DNA from: Scenedesmus sp. ARA3
Lineage: Eukaryota; Chlorophyta; Chlorophyceae; Sphaeropleales; Scenedesmaceae
Direction: 5' to 3'
NCBI GenBank assembly: GCA_004335835.1
Contig: RWJK01001757.1
Coordinates: 33,514-97,513 of the forward strand
Length of the DNA: 64,000 nucleotides
Shown: piece after piece, positions 12,589 to 25,465 of the stretch
Numbering within the stretch: position 1 is the first letter of the stretch
Layout: each line of letters begins with the position of its first letter
Translations under genes and position numbers: made by a program
The notes under the pieces: generated by a model
The model's input: the letters and a program-made list of their open reading frames with translations, nothing else
Told to the model about the DNA's origin: nothing
Database searches by the model: none

Positions 12589-13593
12589 GCCTGCTTGCTT
12601 CGCTGCTGGGCCAACACCAGACATCGCCTCACATCTGGTGTACATATGTTGAGCCAGGTGCTGAAATGGCAGCAGCAGCAGCGTACAGACAGGAGACGCC
12701 CTGGTTGCCGCGCATGACTCATGCGCATGATGGGCATGATGGGCAGCTTGCTGCGCACGCACAGCGGCGAGGTGTGGGTCATTCAATCACTTCCAGTGGT
12801 GGCTGGGCATCATGCCAGTGCACGGCCCGTGCATCTTGTGGGACAAGCCCCACAGTCAGCACATGCAGTGGCTGCAATTTGCAGCTAGCTTGCAAGCTTA
12901 TCTTTGCAGGGCAAAAAGTCGTGCAGACAGGGTGAATCACAGGCAGCGGCATTGTATGCACAGCTTGCAAGTATGACTTGCCTGCCAGTTTTGTTGATGT
13001 ATATATGCGCATGTTGTACTCTAGGTTGGAACTTTGTCCGGCTAGTACCCCTGCCCCGGTCCGACTCTGCAGTCCAGGGCTTGGTGTGACTGTGGTGTTG
13101 CGGCACTGAGTGATCAGCAGTATCTGGCGGTTGCAGCAGATACATTCTGTAGATGAGTGAATGTAACGAAGTCAAATTTAGAGCGGCGTATATGTGATGA
13201 CTGCATGTCAGTACTTGCTGAAGCAGTTAACGGATGTGGCTTTGATTTGAAATTTTCGTTTCACATTGAACATCTTGGTGCGACACCACTGCACGTCCGG
13301 CACCAATTGCTCCACCAGTACACAGAAAGATATTACTTTCACAAACCAACAGCATCAACGACAGTGTGCTACAGCGACCACAAACGTGTCAGCTGCACAC
13401 AGGGCGGAGAAGTACAGACAATGTAACAGGCGACAAAGCGCCGATGTGGCATACTTGCAACGCAGGCCAGAGACTTGAGTGATTGTGTTGCCGATTGCAC
13501 TAGAGTGGAAGCTGTAAACGCCGTATGCTGAGCTGCGAACGATAGTTTCGCAAACGCCTGAAAAGCTGGGCTTTTGCTGTTTAACCGTGCCTT
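12589..13593. other. Non-coding stretch upstream of histidine-phosphatase gene
   Basis: No convincing coding signal. The first half is probably 3' flank of the EF-hand gene. The second half (about 13150-13590) has lower GC and would contain the promoter and 5' UTR of the next gene. TGTAA motifs, the usual polyadenylation signal in chlorophycean algae, occur near 13163 and 13422, but neither can be assigned with confidence. Confidence 0.4.
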
Positions 13594-15556
13594 ATGAAGC
13601 GTGTACTGCTCGTCCGACATGCAGAATGCGAGATGAACCTGCAAACAAAAGGCTTTGTGAGTGGCTGAAGTAGCACATACAGCATTGGGCTGCAGCACTT
13701 GCAGTTCTGCTGCTGTTGCTGCTGCTGCCCCCGCCGCTACAGATACACTGATAGGGGTGCACACACATACTGAGCCTTGCAGCTGTTAACCTGCGTACTG
13801 TGCAGGTCGGCGGGCAAAGTAACTTGTCACCCCTCACTGAACGAGGAAAACAGCAAGTGAGATCCATGGGCATTGCAAGCCAGCACACTGAGGGCCTGCA
13901 CAGCAGCAGCAAGCACGCTGTACATGTTAAGCCTGCAGTCATTCATTGCACCCAATGTGACAGACTGAGGACACCCATCAACGCATATCATGTTGTCTGA
14001 TGTGTGGATGGAAGGCCACTTGCCAGCATTTGGGTGTGCGCACGTCGCATATGCATGCTGCTGTAATAACGCAGTTAGTTGCAGAGATTGCACATGCACA
14101 ACGCGCGAACTTACAATGAGGGCATTGCATGTGTGCAGGCAGCAGCGCTTGGCAGACACATGTCACAGCAGCACCCAGCGCTGCACAGCCCAGTGTACTG
14201 CTCAACGGCAGTCAGGGCAGAGGACACGGCACGCATCATGCTGCAGCAGGCGCAGGTGATTCGACTTAGAATCATGCAGTACTAGTTGCAGCAGAAGCCC
14301 ATCCAACACAGACAATGCTGTTGTTATGCATTTCACAAGGCAGCGCATGAGTCTCTGCAAGCTGCAGCTGCAAAGAAGCCTGGCTAGTTGTGTGGCCTGT
14401 CAAGTGGTCTCGGCACAGAGCTCCTGCACTCACGTAGCTGCCGTTGCTGCTGCTGCTGCCGTGCCCTCAGGGCTGGCCAGGCCCCATGCAGCTGCAGGCC
14501 AGTGAGGTGCTGCTGGAGCTGAGCCAGGGCCAGTGGGTGAGGCGGGCAGCTGCATGGCACTGCGTGGCACTGCACCACGTCACATGCTGTGTCAGCCAGT
14601 GGCAGCAAGCAATAGATGGTTGCGCGCAAAGGCTCTGCACAATGCTGCGGCGCTTGCACTGTGTGCAGAGTAGTGTGGGATGGGCAGCCGCCCAGCGTGC
14701 CATCCCAGTGAGCCTCAGCCAAGCTGTTGCACATTGTGTCACCTGCTATATTCCAGTGCAAGTGCCCATTGCATGATTGTGACATGCTTGGCTGGCCGTG
14801 TGCACTGCAGGAGGGTCAGCCCAGGTCACAGTGCTACACGGTAAGGCAGCGCTGCAGTTGTATGCTCACCCATGCAAGGTACCAGTCAGGCTCACCAGCA
14901 GCTTCATACGCATCATGCCAGGCACCATCAGTCACAAAATCAGCACGTGCCTTGTCCTGCACAGCTCGCAGTGAGACAAGCAAGTGGCGCAGGTTAGCCA
15001 GCCTGGTCACCACAAGGCAATCACCTTAGGCAGCGCTGCGTACCCTGCTGTACCTCTGCAGTCGCGGTGTGTTGCATGCTGGAATGTTTGAGCATATTCC
15101 CGCCATGCTGATGCTGCTGCTGTGCTGGCCTGCATCCTCCTGTACACCCCAACAGGCTGAGGCATTGGAGCGCATCGCAGCCGACCCATTCACCTTTGCA
15201 GCGCCTGGTGGGGAGAGCCAGCAGGAGCTGGAGGCCAGAATGTGTGCCTTCGTGCACCGGCAGCTGCTGCCGTCACTGCAGTATGGCGGGCCGCCAGCAG
15301 TGGTGGTCACACACGGCCTGGCCATCAAGTGGTGCGTGGGCGGCTGCTGCGCTATGGTGTGCTTGGCTGTTGCGGCTGTGGCGGGTGCATCACTCCTGCC
15401 CGGTTGGGGTCTGTGTTCGGCATGCTACTCTGGTGCAGATGTCAGCAGCATGTGCGTGCGATGAAGGGGTTGGCTTGAGGTGCTGGCAGATGACTGCAAC
15501 ATTTACGTTTGTTGCTGCAGCTAATGCCTGCACGTATTGCTGCTGCTGCCGCTCCC

Positions 15557-15589
<33 letters not shown>

Positions 15590-15883
15590 GGCCATGCCCT
15601 GCCCCGCAGCTTCCTGCGCAGTGTGCTGGGCAGCAGCCCTGCCATGACCTGGAAGATCGCCACAGACAACACCAGCGTCACCGAGCTGGCTTGGGTGCAG
15701 TCTGGACCAGCAGCAGGCTGGCACCTGCACAGGCTGAATGACACAGCCCACCTGCTGCTGGCAGGCCTGACAGGGCAGCTGCAGGAGGGGCAACATGGCG
15801 GCAGCCAACCCACAGAAGCAGCTACGGCAGCTGCAGCAGCAGCAGCAGCAGCTGCAGCAAAACAGAAGGTTTCGGAAGACTGA
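13594..15883 (+). CDS. Histidine phosphatase / phosphoglycerate mutase-like protein
   Basis: A member of the branch-1 histidine phosphatase superfamily, which hydrolyses or transfers phosphate through a phosphohistidine. Exons 13594-13656, 13806-13856, 14139-14255, 14471-14536, 14811-14840, 15156-15331 and 15610-15883 join in phase to 258 aa. The first exon encodes MKRVLLVRHAECEMN, containing the catalytic RHAE. GGQSNLSPLTERGKQQ and the mid-region (GQWEGQPRSQ) fit the family. VVVTHGLAIK carries the second catalytic His, and RLNDTAHL is the usual C-terminal motif. A conserved arginine is expected in the AVRAEDTA stretch. The substrate cannot be told from the sequence. The exon at 14811-14840 is only 30 nt. 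The C-terminus adds an Ala run encoded by GCA repeats. Convergent with the SWIM gene. Confidence 0.85.
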
Positions 15884-16046
15884 CAGAAGGACTGGCTACA
15901 GAGGTTCTGTTTCAAGCTGCGTTGAGGCTCTGGCTGCATAGTGGTGTGCAGCAAGGCACACTGCACACAGCTTGGCAGCAGCAGTGCTGTTTGACGGCAC
16001 CTGGCACCCTGTGTTGTCAAGCCCACCGCAGAGCACAAACCCTATT

Positions 16047-16051
16047 TGTAA
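16047..16051 (+). terminator. Candidate TGTAA polyadenylation signal for the histidine-phosphatase gene
   Basis: TGTAA lies 164 nt after the stop codon at 15883. TGTAA is the predominant poly(A) signal in chlorophycean algae. It is assigned by position only. Confidence 0.35.
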
Positions 16052-16122
16052 TCACAGCTGATGACAGGCGGAGGGCTGTGATGAGTGCTCATGTAGCCTA
16101 GTGTCGGACGTAGAGATACATG

Positions 16123-16127
16123 TTACA
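16123..16127 (-). terminator. Candidate TGTAA polyadenylation signal for the SWIM gene
   Basis: TGTAA on the minus strand, about 370 nt past the SWIM stop at 16497. Together with the plus-strand TGTAA at 16047 it would let the two convergent transcripts overlap only slightly or abut. Position-based inference. Confidence 0.3.
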
Positions 16128-16496
16128 GCTGGCCCACACCCAAAGTTGAATATCCAAATTGGCACATGCAACTTGCGTGTTGCAACTGGCCGCCACAGAT
16201 CAGTGAAACACAAGGGCCCAACCTGCTGCATGTAAAGTCAGCTTTGTACTGTACAGTACTGTTCATGCACAAACCAAAAGGTAGACCCCTGAACACCCAA
16301 AGTAATTGCAAGTACTTGCACTGCACTGTTGAGCTTGGGCTGTTCTGTTAGACGTGTGCACGACCGGATCACAGCCGCTTGCACCCAAATACACCAAATT
16401 AGTGCAGCATGCGGTGCCCTATGACGAAGCATGTATCCCAGCATAGCTGTGAGCTGTCAAGCTTAATGTGATGCGTGTTGTGCCGTGCTCAGCGGG

Positions 16497-16825
16497 TCAG
16501 TCCAGGAACCTGCTGGCCAGTGAGGCCAGGTGGGAGCGGCCCTCCTTCCTGGGCGTGACGCCGCCAGCGCCACCAGATGCTGGCCGTTGCCGGCTCACAC
16601 CAGACGCGCCTGTAGCTGCACCATCTACTGCAGCTGCACCGTCTGCGCTGACTAGCTGCTGCTCCTGGTGCTGCTGCTGCTGCTGCTGCTGCTGTGTTGG
16701 CGGTGGCTGCTGCAGCTGTTGTCCAGCAGAGGCGCCAGCTGTTGTGGCTGCGTGGTAGTCATCGTCCAGCAGCCTGCTCACCACACTTGGCCGCGGCCGC
16801 CGTGCTGCTGACGGCGGGGTGGTCG

Positions 16826-16859
<34 letters not shown>

Positions 16860-17073
16860 ATGTGTTGAAAGTTGCTGCTGCATTACCTGCTGCTCTTGCA
16901 GGACAAGCTCGTCCCCCTGCAACGTGACACTCTCGGGTACACCCAGCTCGGCAGCAGCAGCAACTGGCATCACAGGCTCGGCTGCTGGCAGCGTGCCTGC
17001 TGCCATGACGCCTGCAGCTGCAGTGCCCTTGCTTAGCGTGCTCGCATGGCCTGCAGTGTGGGCTGGAGTAGCA

Positions 17074-17120
<47 letters not shown>

Positions 17121-17757
17121 AAGTGTAGGAGCTGCTGCAACAGCTGCTGCAGTTGAGTGCGCTGCCAGCTGCTGCCGCCGGCCCACCATGTCAAGGCAGC
17201 GCTGCGCTTGCTGCAGCAGCTGGTCGTCACTCAAAGCCAGCATCTGATCCGGTGACAGCATCCAGGGGAAGTTCTGCACAGCAGCAGGGGCTTCTGCTGT
17301 TGCTGCTGCTGCTGTTGCCGCTGCAGGGAGTGGCGGAGTTTGTGCTGCTTGCTGTGCAGCACTTGCGGAGGGTGCTGCCACACGGCCCCGCCGCTTGCTC
17401 AGGCCTGCAGCCCTGGCTGTGCGATTGATGGCTAGCTGCTGCATCTCATGGTCCGCCTCGGGCTGCTGCTGCTGCTGACTGGGAAGTGCTTGGGTGCCGT
17501 CACCAGCTGCACTCGTGCGGCGCTTTCCTGCTGCTGTGCGGCGCTGCACGGGGCTGCTTGCAGTGCCAGGTGGGCTGCCAGCTGCTGCTGCTGGGGTTGC
17601 TGCTGCAGTGGCATGCCTGAGGGAGCCTGGCAGCAGCCGCTTGCGCTTGCCTGCCGGGCTGGGTGTGGCCTGCGTACCTGGTGCTGCTGCTGGCTGGAAC
17701 GGCAGCACCTCCCCTGCAGCAGCAGCTGCGGTATGTTGGGGCAATGGGGGAGAGGCC

Positions 17758-17789
<32 letters not shown>

Positions 17790-18559
17790 CACCACTGCAT
17801 AGTCTTGCTCCTGCTCTTGCTGCTGCTCCCGCTGCTGCTCCTGCCTCTGTAGTCGCAGGCCTGCGCCTACTGGCACAAGGTCTGGCTGCTGCTGCTGCTG
17901 CCGGCCCTGCTGCAGGTCAGCTGGTGCTGGGTTGTCCACCGCCCACAGCAGAGCAGCCAGGGCATGCTTGCAGACTCCATCCTTGTCATGGCTGAGGGCG
18001 GTGTGACACATCATGGTGAAGGCCGGGGACATCAGGCAAGCCCACAGCATGGGTTGGCACTCGTAATTACACACCGCTTGCACAGCTGTCCTGTGCTGCA
18101 ACTGAGCAACAGGGATGCCTTGCTTGGATGCTAGCAAGCACCTGCTGGCACCACACACGTGAGGCTGAACATGGCAACTGCACAGCTGGTACACTACATG
18201 CTGTCATGCTAGCGACAAACATCCTGCTGCATGAGCCCAAGCCGGTAGGCAGCTCTGCTGCTTATCATCAGTTGGTGCAGCTGCTGTGCATACAGCCTGC
18301 AGGCGCACCTGGGGCAGTTGCAGGATGTTGTGTATGGCCCGGGCTCAGCAGGCAGCAGCGTCACACTGTATGCGTCAGCTGCGCTGCTGCCTGCAGCCGC
18401 TGCCTGTAGCCCTCCGCCATCCTGCCAGGTGCACTGCTGCAGCTTGCCTGCCGCCAGCAGCTCCCTTGCACGCGCCAGGTAGCGGTCAACTTTGGACAGG
18501 CTGTGCAGCTTTTCAAGGGCATAGGCATCCACCCAAGCCAGAGTCAGAGGGACTGGCAT
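16497..18559 (-). CDS. SWIM zinc-finger protein with long low-complexity tail
   Basis: Two exons, 18559-18309 and 18090-16497, give 614 aa. The N-terminus (VDRYLARARELLAAGKLQQC, then YSVTLLPAEPGPYTTSCNC) and the downstream SHDKDGVCKHALAALLW together form a CxC...CxH SWIM domain, a DNA- or protein-binding zinc fold. The intron falls between CNC and CKH, so the exact junction, and hence the spacing of the zinc ligands, is the weak point of the model. The remaining 450 or so residues are Gln/Ala/Ser/Pro-rich and disordered, with basic KRKR and SKRRGR patches that could act as nuclear-localisation signals, and a short ordered-looking C-terminus (SHLASLASRFLD). A nuclear role is inferred. The similarity is generic to SWIM domains; assignment to the Sws1/ZSWIM7 recombination family is possible but not shown. 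Confidence 0.68.
17060..17121 (-). repeat. Coding triplet tract (polyAla) in the SWIM gene
   Basis: A run of about 16 CTG/GCT triplets on the plus strand, read here as a poly-Ala stretch in the tail of the SWIM protein. Similar shorter runs at 16666-16693, 16829-16859 and 17757-17788 encode Gln or Ala, so triplet repeats in this gene are partly exonic. Confidence 0.7.
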
Positions 18560-19085
18560 GCTGCCGTGCTGCCAATGAGGGCGATGCAGCTCGCGTTGCT
18601 TCAGCTACTGGGCTGGAAGAGCATCATAGCTGCTGCACGCACTCCCTAGCTGTGGTTGCACTACAGCAGGTGCTTGCCGACCCATTGCAATGGCAGCTGC
18701 AGGCATATGATTTTTCAGGCAAAACTGTTCAAGGTGACGAACATTCAGCTGGAAAGGTTCCAGCAAACGTGTTGTGTGACGACTTGCCAGGTCATCTACT
18801 GCTGACCCAGCCAGGCACACCCGGGTGTAAGGGTATGCCTGCCGATGTTGATCTCGACGGAGAGTTATAACGCGCTTCCTAAGGCAGTTGCATGCAGAAG
18901 GTAAGCGCCACATGTTGCCACAGGATTGCAAGGACAACTTGTGACATTGTTTCACTGCAATTAAACGCCCCGGAGGGCACTTGTACAGCCATTGATTTCG
19001 GTGCAACTGATTACGAAACCATGCAATAGCAATCAGAGTCCAGCTCCTGCCCGTTGGTGTGGCGAGTTCATATCGTTGCAAGGAC
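18560..19085. promoter_or_regulatory. Shared upstream region of divergent SWIM and CBS genes
   Basis: The start codons at 18559 (minus) and 19086 (plus) diverge across 526 bp with no recognisable coding frame. It is inferred to contain both 5' UTRs and a bidirectional promoter. Confidence 0.45.
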
Positions 19086-22000
19086 ATGGACCAGAGCGCT
19101 AAAGGCCTGAAGGAGTTGTTGGGACAGACACAACTAAAGGACCTGCTCCACTCCAAGCGGGAAAAGCCGCTTGTGGGGGTCAGTCACACGGCAGATGTTG
19201 GAACAGTGCTGGACACACTCAGCAAGCACGGGGTGCTCAGTGCCCCGATCTTTGTCAGCGAGCAGGGAGGCACAGAGTTCACTCCCTCGGTCAGCACGCT
19301 TGTTGGCTTCGTGGATGTGTGGGCTGTGCTGTCAGCCTTCCTGCAGTCGCTGCCAGCTGCAGCAGGTGCGCGCCAGCAATGCAGCAGATCACCTTGCATA
19401 ACCGCCTTGCGGGATTAGCAGCTTGCATAGCAAACACAGTTGTTGATCTGCAGCATTCTTGCCAGCAATACCCACGCCGTAATGCCACTGCTGATGGCAC
19501 AGACAAGTAATGCTTGTTCAAGTTTGGGCTAGAGCACCCCGAGCGCATGCTTGCAGTACTAGCAAGCTGGCACTATATGTCGCTGCGGAGCTGAGAGCAT
19601 CTCCTGCAAACCCCTTGCATAACTGGTTCACAGCGCGTCTCCATGCGCGCTGTGCTGACAATCTCCAAGAGCGCTGCACACGCTGACCCCTAACCCTGCC
19701 TGCCTGATCTCCCTTTTCCCGGCGTTCAAAACACCCTCCTGCAAGGCGGCAATGGCGACCTAAGTGCAGAGCAGTTGGAGCAGCTGGGCGCTGCGCTGTG
19801 TGCGCGGCCCGTGCTGTCGCTGTTTGACAGCAACGCTGCCGTGCGCGCAGCCATCGATGCTGGCGATGCCAGGGCGGCATGCGCCGACTGGGAGCTGCAC
19901 GGTGAGCATCTGGTTAGGCCTTGAACCAAAAGTGACAACAAGCCAACACATGTAACCTATATTATAAAAGTATTGTCAAACAAGCACTCAGCAATTGAAG
20001 CTTGTGGTTTGAGTGCTGGTAACCGTTCGTCTGCTGTTCCTCGTGCTGGTGGATCTGCTGTAGTACGCTTACTGCTGCATGGATGCCCGACGTAGCTGCA
20101 CATGGGCTGCAGTGTTGGTGCCTGGCCTAGGCCGCTCGTGCATTCGCTAGACAGCGTCGCCAGGCGGCGTAGCTTGTGGGTGTTGCTTGCATGCAAGCTG
20201 CTCACGCATGTGCCTCACCTGGCTGCTGCTGTGCTGCCCTGCTGCAGATGACCCTGACAGCAGCCTGCTGGAGGTCATCAGGTGAGGCCCAGACCCACGC
20301 CTGCACTCAACAGGAGCTGATGCAATAGCAGCAGCAGGGATCAGGCCCTCAGACCACGGCTGCATGCAGCGGCACGCATCCATCACGTGGCAGGCTCAGC
20401 CCTGTGCACATCGCGTGTGTTGAGCGCATGCTGCCCACCCCATCGCGTGCCTTGCACCATCGCCTCCCTCGCTGTGCTGAGGCGAGCAAGCCATGCTGTA
20501 CAGCAAAACAACGATCACAGTGCATTTACATGAGGCCTGAACACATGAAACACACAAAACAACCTGCTGCTCGCCCTGCAGGAGCTGCTTCCTGCCGCGC
20601 GCCCCCAACACCAGCCTCAGCAGCTGGCAGTCAGGCGCCGGCTTTGCGCTGTCATCCTCACCACGTGTGCCCGCCAGCCCCATCGCAGCAGCAGCGGCTG
20701 GCGGCAGCGGCGGCAGCGCCAATGGAGCCGGCGCCACAGGCCACAGCCGCCACCCTGCTGCCAGCCACCGCATCGTGGTGGCGAATTCTGGCAACACAGA
20801 ACACCCGCTGTCGGTGCTGTCGCAGTCGGATGTGCTGAGGTGCGGCGCATGGCATGCGCTTGCTACCACAGCACGCGTAGCACCCTGCACACATGCAACG
20901 GCAACCACACCACACTAAGAGATGTGTAGCAACGCAGCCGACACAATTGAGGCACTCTCATGCTGCTGCGCGGCTGCATGCCGGTTGGCTGTGCTGCCTG
21001 CTGTGCTGACGACGTGGCGCCTGCTGCCCTATCCTGCCCTGGCCTGAAATCTGGCCAATCATTGCAGGTTCCTGGCCGCGCACCACGAGTGCCTGCGCCC
21101 GCTGGGCAAGGCCAGCCTGGCTGAGCTGGGGCTGGCCACTGGCAGCCTGCACCTGGCTGCGGGGCCGGCAGGCGCGGGTGGGTGCTGCACTGTGCTGGCG
21201 GCAGCTTCTGGCCACCCTTCTGAAGTTGCAGCAGACTGTGGCACTTCCTGTGGCATGCAGCTCGCTCATGTGCACGTCAGGCAGTTCAGCAGCACTGCAC
21301 AGGAGCCTGGCACGCTTGCTGCACAGACAACACGCAGCACATGCTCTGCTGATGCCCCAATGTGCATGCCTTGAGCTGTGAATCACAATCACTACTCCTA
21401 TGACATGCCTCCCCTTGCTCTGCCTTGCCGCTGCTGCCAGGCATCAGTGGTGCCACCTGCCGCCCGCCAGCGCTGTCCACAGGCAACTCAGGGCCAGGCC
21501 ACGGCCACGGCGGCCCGCTGCCCCACATACCATCCAGCCCCAAGCCGCCCCTGGCAGGCGGCAGCTACGCCAGCAGCAGCAGCGGCGGCGGCGGCCTGCT
21601 GGGCAGCCTGGCTGGCGGCATCGCTGCCTCACCAGGCAGCGAGGGCCACTTTCCGCCGGGCTCCTCGCTGCTTCAGCGCGCCAGCAGCGGCGGGCCCGCT
21701 GCCATGCAGATGAGCCCGCCCGCGAGCCCTAGGGTGTCTGCAGGGGCGCACCACCTGCTGAGCAGCGGCAGCCTGGGCGCGGGGCACCGGCCCGCGCCGC
21801 GGCGGCAACTGGTGGCGGTGCATGAGAGCGTGACGGCGCTGGAGGTGCGGCTGGGGTGGGGTGCGGGTGCGGGGGGTGGGGTGGGGTGGGCGGCAGGCAG
21901 CGAGGTTGCAAACAGCTGGTTAGGATGTTGGATGCGCCAGATGGAGGAAGGACCGGACTGCGTATGTGCAAGTGGTGGCCGGCATTCAAGTGTGCATATG

Positions 22001-22510
22001 TGCTGCATATGATGAAACTGCAGTTTGCAGCAGAATATGCCGCACATATGGAGCTGTAATGCAGGTCTCTGCTGCTGATGCCACTGTTGCTGCTGTTGGT
22101 GCTGCTGCCGCTGCAGGCGTTCCGCGTGCTGCTGCAGCAGCGCGTGTCCGCCTGTGCTGTGCTGGCGGGCGTGGGCAGCAGCGTGAACATGCGCCTGGTG
22201 GGCAACCTGTCGGCCAGCGACCTGCGCCACCTGCGGCGTGGCGGCTTTGGCGTGCTGGCGCTCAGCGTGAAGCAGTTCCTGGCCAGCAAGCCGCTGGCCC
22301 CCGACACGGTGGGTGGGAGGTGACACAGGGGCCCCTGCCTGCAGCAGCATGTTGTGTGGCGTGCATGCAGAGTACCCAATAGATAAGGCTTGGGGGACAG
22401 CCAGGTAGCTGGTGGCGTGCTGCGCCCTCTGGCTGCTTGCAACTCGGTTGCTGTGCACACACGTACAACCATGGAGTGGTCACATTTCAGAGGGCTGACG
22501 CTGACATTCA

Positions 22511-22546
<36 letters not shown>

Positions 22547-22845
22547 CCCGCCAGGCCATCCCGCTCAGCCTGCCCTCGCCGCCAGCCTCCTTAGCAGCCT
22601 CTCCTACAGACGCGCCGCCCAGCCCCGGGCCGCACCCGCGCCCGCCTGGCGTGCTGATGGCGCATGCGCCCGGCGTGTACACCTGCCAGGCCACTGCCAG
22701 CCTGGAGGAGCTGGTGCGCATGCTGGGCGCGCCGCAGCATGGCATCCACCGCGTGTACGTGGTGGACCCCGACCAGCGGCCTGCGGGCGTGGTGACGGGC
22801 ACTGACGTGCTGCAGCTGCTGTCCACGGCCTGCAGCCGCGAGTGA
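19086..22845 (+). CDS. Four-CBS-domain protein, AMPK-gamma/SNF4-like
   Basis: Exons 19086-19365, 19746-19901, 20248-20281, 20582-20839, 21068-21177, 21441-21844, 22117-22308 and 22555-22845 join in phase to 574 aa. Four CBS motifs can be followed: GVSHTADVGTVLDTLSKHGV...GFVDVWAVLSAF; NTEHPLSVLSQSDVLRFLA; RVSACAVLAGVG...LVGNLSASDL; and PGVYTCQATASLEELVRMLG...GVVTGTDVLQLLS. Two CBS pairs make Bateman modules that bind adenine nucleotides in AMPK/SnRK1 gamma subunits, so an energy-sensing regulatory role is plausible. A Gly/Ser/Pro-rich linker of more than 100 residues separates motifs two and three, which is longer than usual. The start is the first ATG of the frame, immediately before the conserved region. 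The final exon is preceded by a (CTG)n tract ending in CCCCCGCCAG. Confidence 0.8.
22512..22546 (+). repeat. (CTG)n tract at the last acceptor of the CBS gene
   Basis: Eleven CTG triplets on the coding strand, then CCCCCGCCAG and the exon at 22555. Part of the CTG-before-acceptor pattern. Confidence 0.8.
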
Positions 22846-24083
22846 TATGTATGGCGGCGTGTGGGTGACCGGAAGCTGGACAGGCATGGGAGTGTTGCTG
22901 CGGGGTGTCAGGGGGCAGGGCGAGGCAGGGAGCAGCGATGGAGAGGCAGGGGTTGAGGGGGAGGGGGGTTGTGGCGGAAGCAGGGGCGGGCTGGCATCAG
23001 GGATGCCTTGCGAGGCTCAAACACGAGGAGGGGACGCATGCTGGGTACTGCCTAGTAGGTGTGCCTTGCGGCTGGGGGTGTTTGCAGCACAACACACAGA
23101 TGCGTTGGGCGGAACCCAAAATGCTGCAGCAGTGTGCATAAACTGTGTGACTTTAAATCGTTGTGGGTGTTGATGGCCTGGCGCTCTACACGTCTTTGTG
23201 GGTGCGATGCATGCATGCTCTGCCGTGCAAGCAACTTGCTTGCAACTTGAAGTTGCGATTGAATTAATGCTGGCGTTGCTGTAGCGGCTGCATAGCACTC
23301 GTGGTGGAGCCCCACTCATCCACTGCACATCCCATCATCTGTTGTCTCATAAGGCCATCACTACTGCACAACTGGTGGCATGATTACAAGCGCAGAAGGT
23401 TCCCCAGATCTGGTTGTGTCGCAGCATCTTGCAGGTTGCTGCCGTGTCAGTGCATGCCATCTTATGCACAACGTTGGTTGTCTAAATGTTGGTGTTGCCT
23501 GCGGGCCTTTTGAGGACATATATCTAGGACGGTTTTCAGATATCTCATGCTTGTAAGCTGCCATTCCGAGCTCGAGAGAGTGTTTCCAGCAACCGCTGCA
23601 GTGTGTGCGCTGCTTTCAATATCAGTGTCTCCGGCAACCGCGATGGCTTCCATAACAACGCATGTGGGGGAATCCCTGTGTGCGGTAGAGCACCAACAGC
23701 TTGCTGGCACTGAGCATGTCTGTGGTGCCTGCTGCAGTAGCAGGCTGCTGCAGACAGGGGCAGTGTACTGCACTTGCTGGCAGCTGTTGCCGTGGTCAAG
23801 GCGCTGGCGATCAGATGCTGACAGCCACCCTAAGCTACAGCCATCCAACAATCACTCATCCTAGTACAGCACCTGGCTTTTGCCAGCCGGCCCTAGTTAC
23901 ACAACTCCAATCCCACTGCCTGACAGGGTTCTTGAATGGTGGTCGATATGTGGCATCGTTCTGAAGCCGGCACACAAGCTACATGCTGCGCATCAAGGAT
24001 TCCCTATCCTTAGAACCACAACGCGATCACGTTGACTTGGCTGGAGGATGGGTCGTCTGCAACCAATTTGAACTCGCGTTCGC
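22846..24083. other. Non-coding stretch between CBS and DONSON genes
   Basis: No convincing coding frame. The first 350 bp after the CBS stop are strikingly G-rich on the plus strand, and the rest is mixed. It probably holds the CBS 3' UTR and the DONSON promoter. Confidence 0.45.
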
Positions 24084-25427
24084 ATGTTTTCTTGCAGTAC
24101 TTGTCGCACAGTTTTTACACAATACAGGAAATGGCCTATTGTTTATTTAACTGCATTGAGAAGCCTCCCTGCTGCAGCACTCCGACAGCAAAACAGTGAG
24201 ACGTTGGGAGTTTTTCTGTCTGGCTTTGGGCAGGCCGAGGCGCTTTGTCGCGACTTAAAGGCTTTAAAGTCATTTAGTAAGCCAGTTGGTCTCACCGAGA
24301 TCCCGCCGAGGTCCAAGCGGCTCAGCAAAGGGAGCAAGCAGAACAGCAGGCAGTGCTGCAGCACAGAACACACCAAGCAGCACATGGCAGCAAGCTGGCA
24401 GCAACCCCGGATATCTGATATCTATCCAAACAGGAAGCCGTTTATGGACGACAATGGCAAGCGCAAGGACCTCAGGGTGAGGCAGCTGTACTGGACACAG
24501 TACAACAGCAGCTGCTCTGGGGCAGCAGTGAGACATGGCCACTTTGCAGGCAGACTGCTTATTATGCACGCAGTGTGCCGACCCCTGCCCTCTGCATGCA
24601 CAGGCTCAAGTGCTGGAGGAAGAAGCCAAGAGGCACTGCCAAGGCGTGCATGGTGGTGCTGGCCTGCTTGCAGGACAGCAGCAGGATAGCAGGTGGGCAG
24701 ACGTGCCCATCCCAGGACAAATGCTACACACCACAAAGCGTTGCGCGTAGCGGGTCATGTGCTGGATTATTTGCAGTGCCTCTTGCCACTTAGGCATAGG
24801 ATGATCAGCAGCTGTTTAGCAAGGCTGAGCTGTGAGCAATTGCTGTAAAAGTGACTTCTCCATTGCTGGTGCTGCCCTACCTGCAGGCATGCTACTGACT
24901 TCACTGGGTTCTACCAGGAGCTCAACATGCAAAATCCTGGCGAGCAGCAGCAGCAGCACCAAGAACAGCATCATTCAGCAGGCACCAACAGGTACGCTGC
25001 AAGTTGTGCCACAGTCAAGCTAGGCACCTGACAGCTTGTTCAAAGTTGTGCTTGTGTTGTTGTGCGTCGCAGACCCTTGCTTCGCACACTGGTTTGAACA
25101 TCAGCATTCATCCAGTGTTGCACGCAGCGCTGGAGAGCTACGCATACGTCGGGTGCTCTGATTCCTTCTGCTTACTGCGTTTCTGCTTCATGTCTGTCGG
25201 CAGATATCAGTGCCAACAGCAGCAGCAGCAGCAGCAGCAGCACGGCCCAGGCCACGGTGTGGACCAGCTGTTGAGTCAGCACAGTTTACAAACAGCAACA
25301 GCAGGCGCGCAACTGCATGCGGTGAGTGCTCAACAGCAGGTAGCGCCATCTGTTAGAGATCACTAGAGTAGGGTAGCGTGATTGCTGGTATGCATCAGCT
25401 GCAGCCAACACAACAACGCGAGCCTCA

Positions 25428-25465
<38 letters not shown>

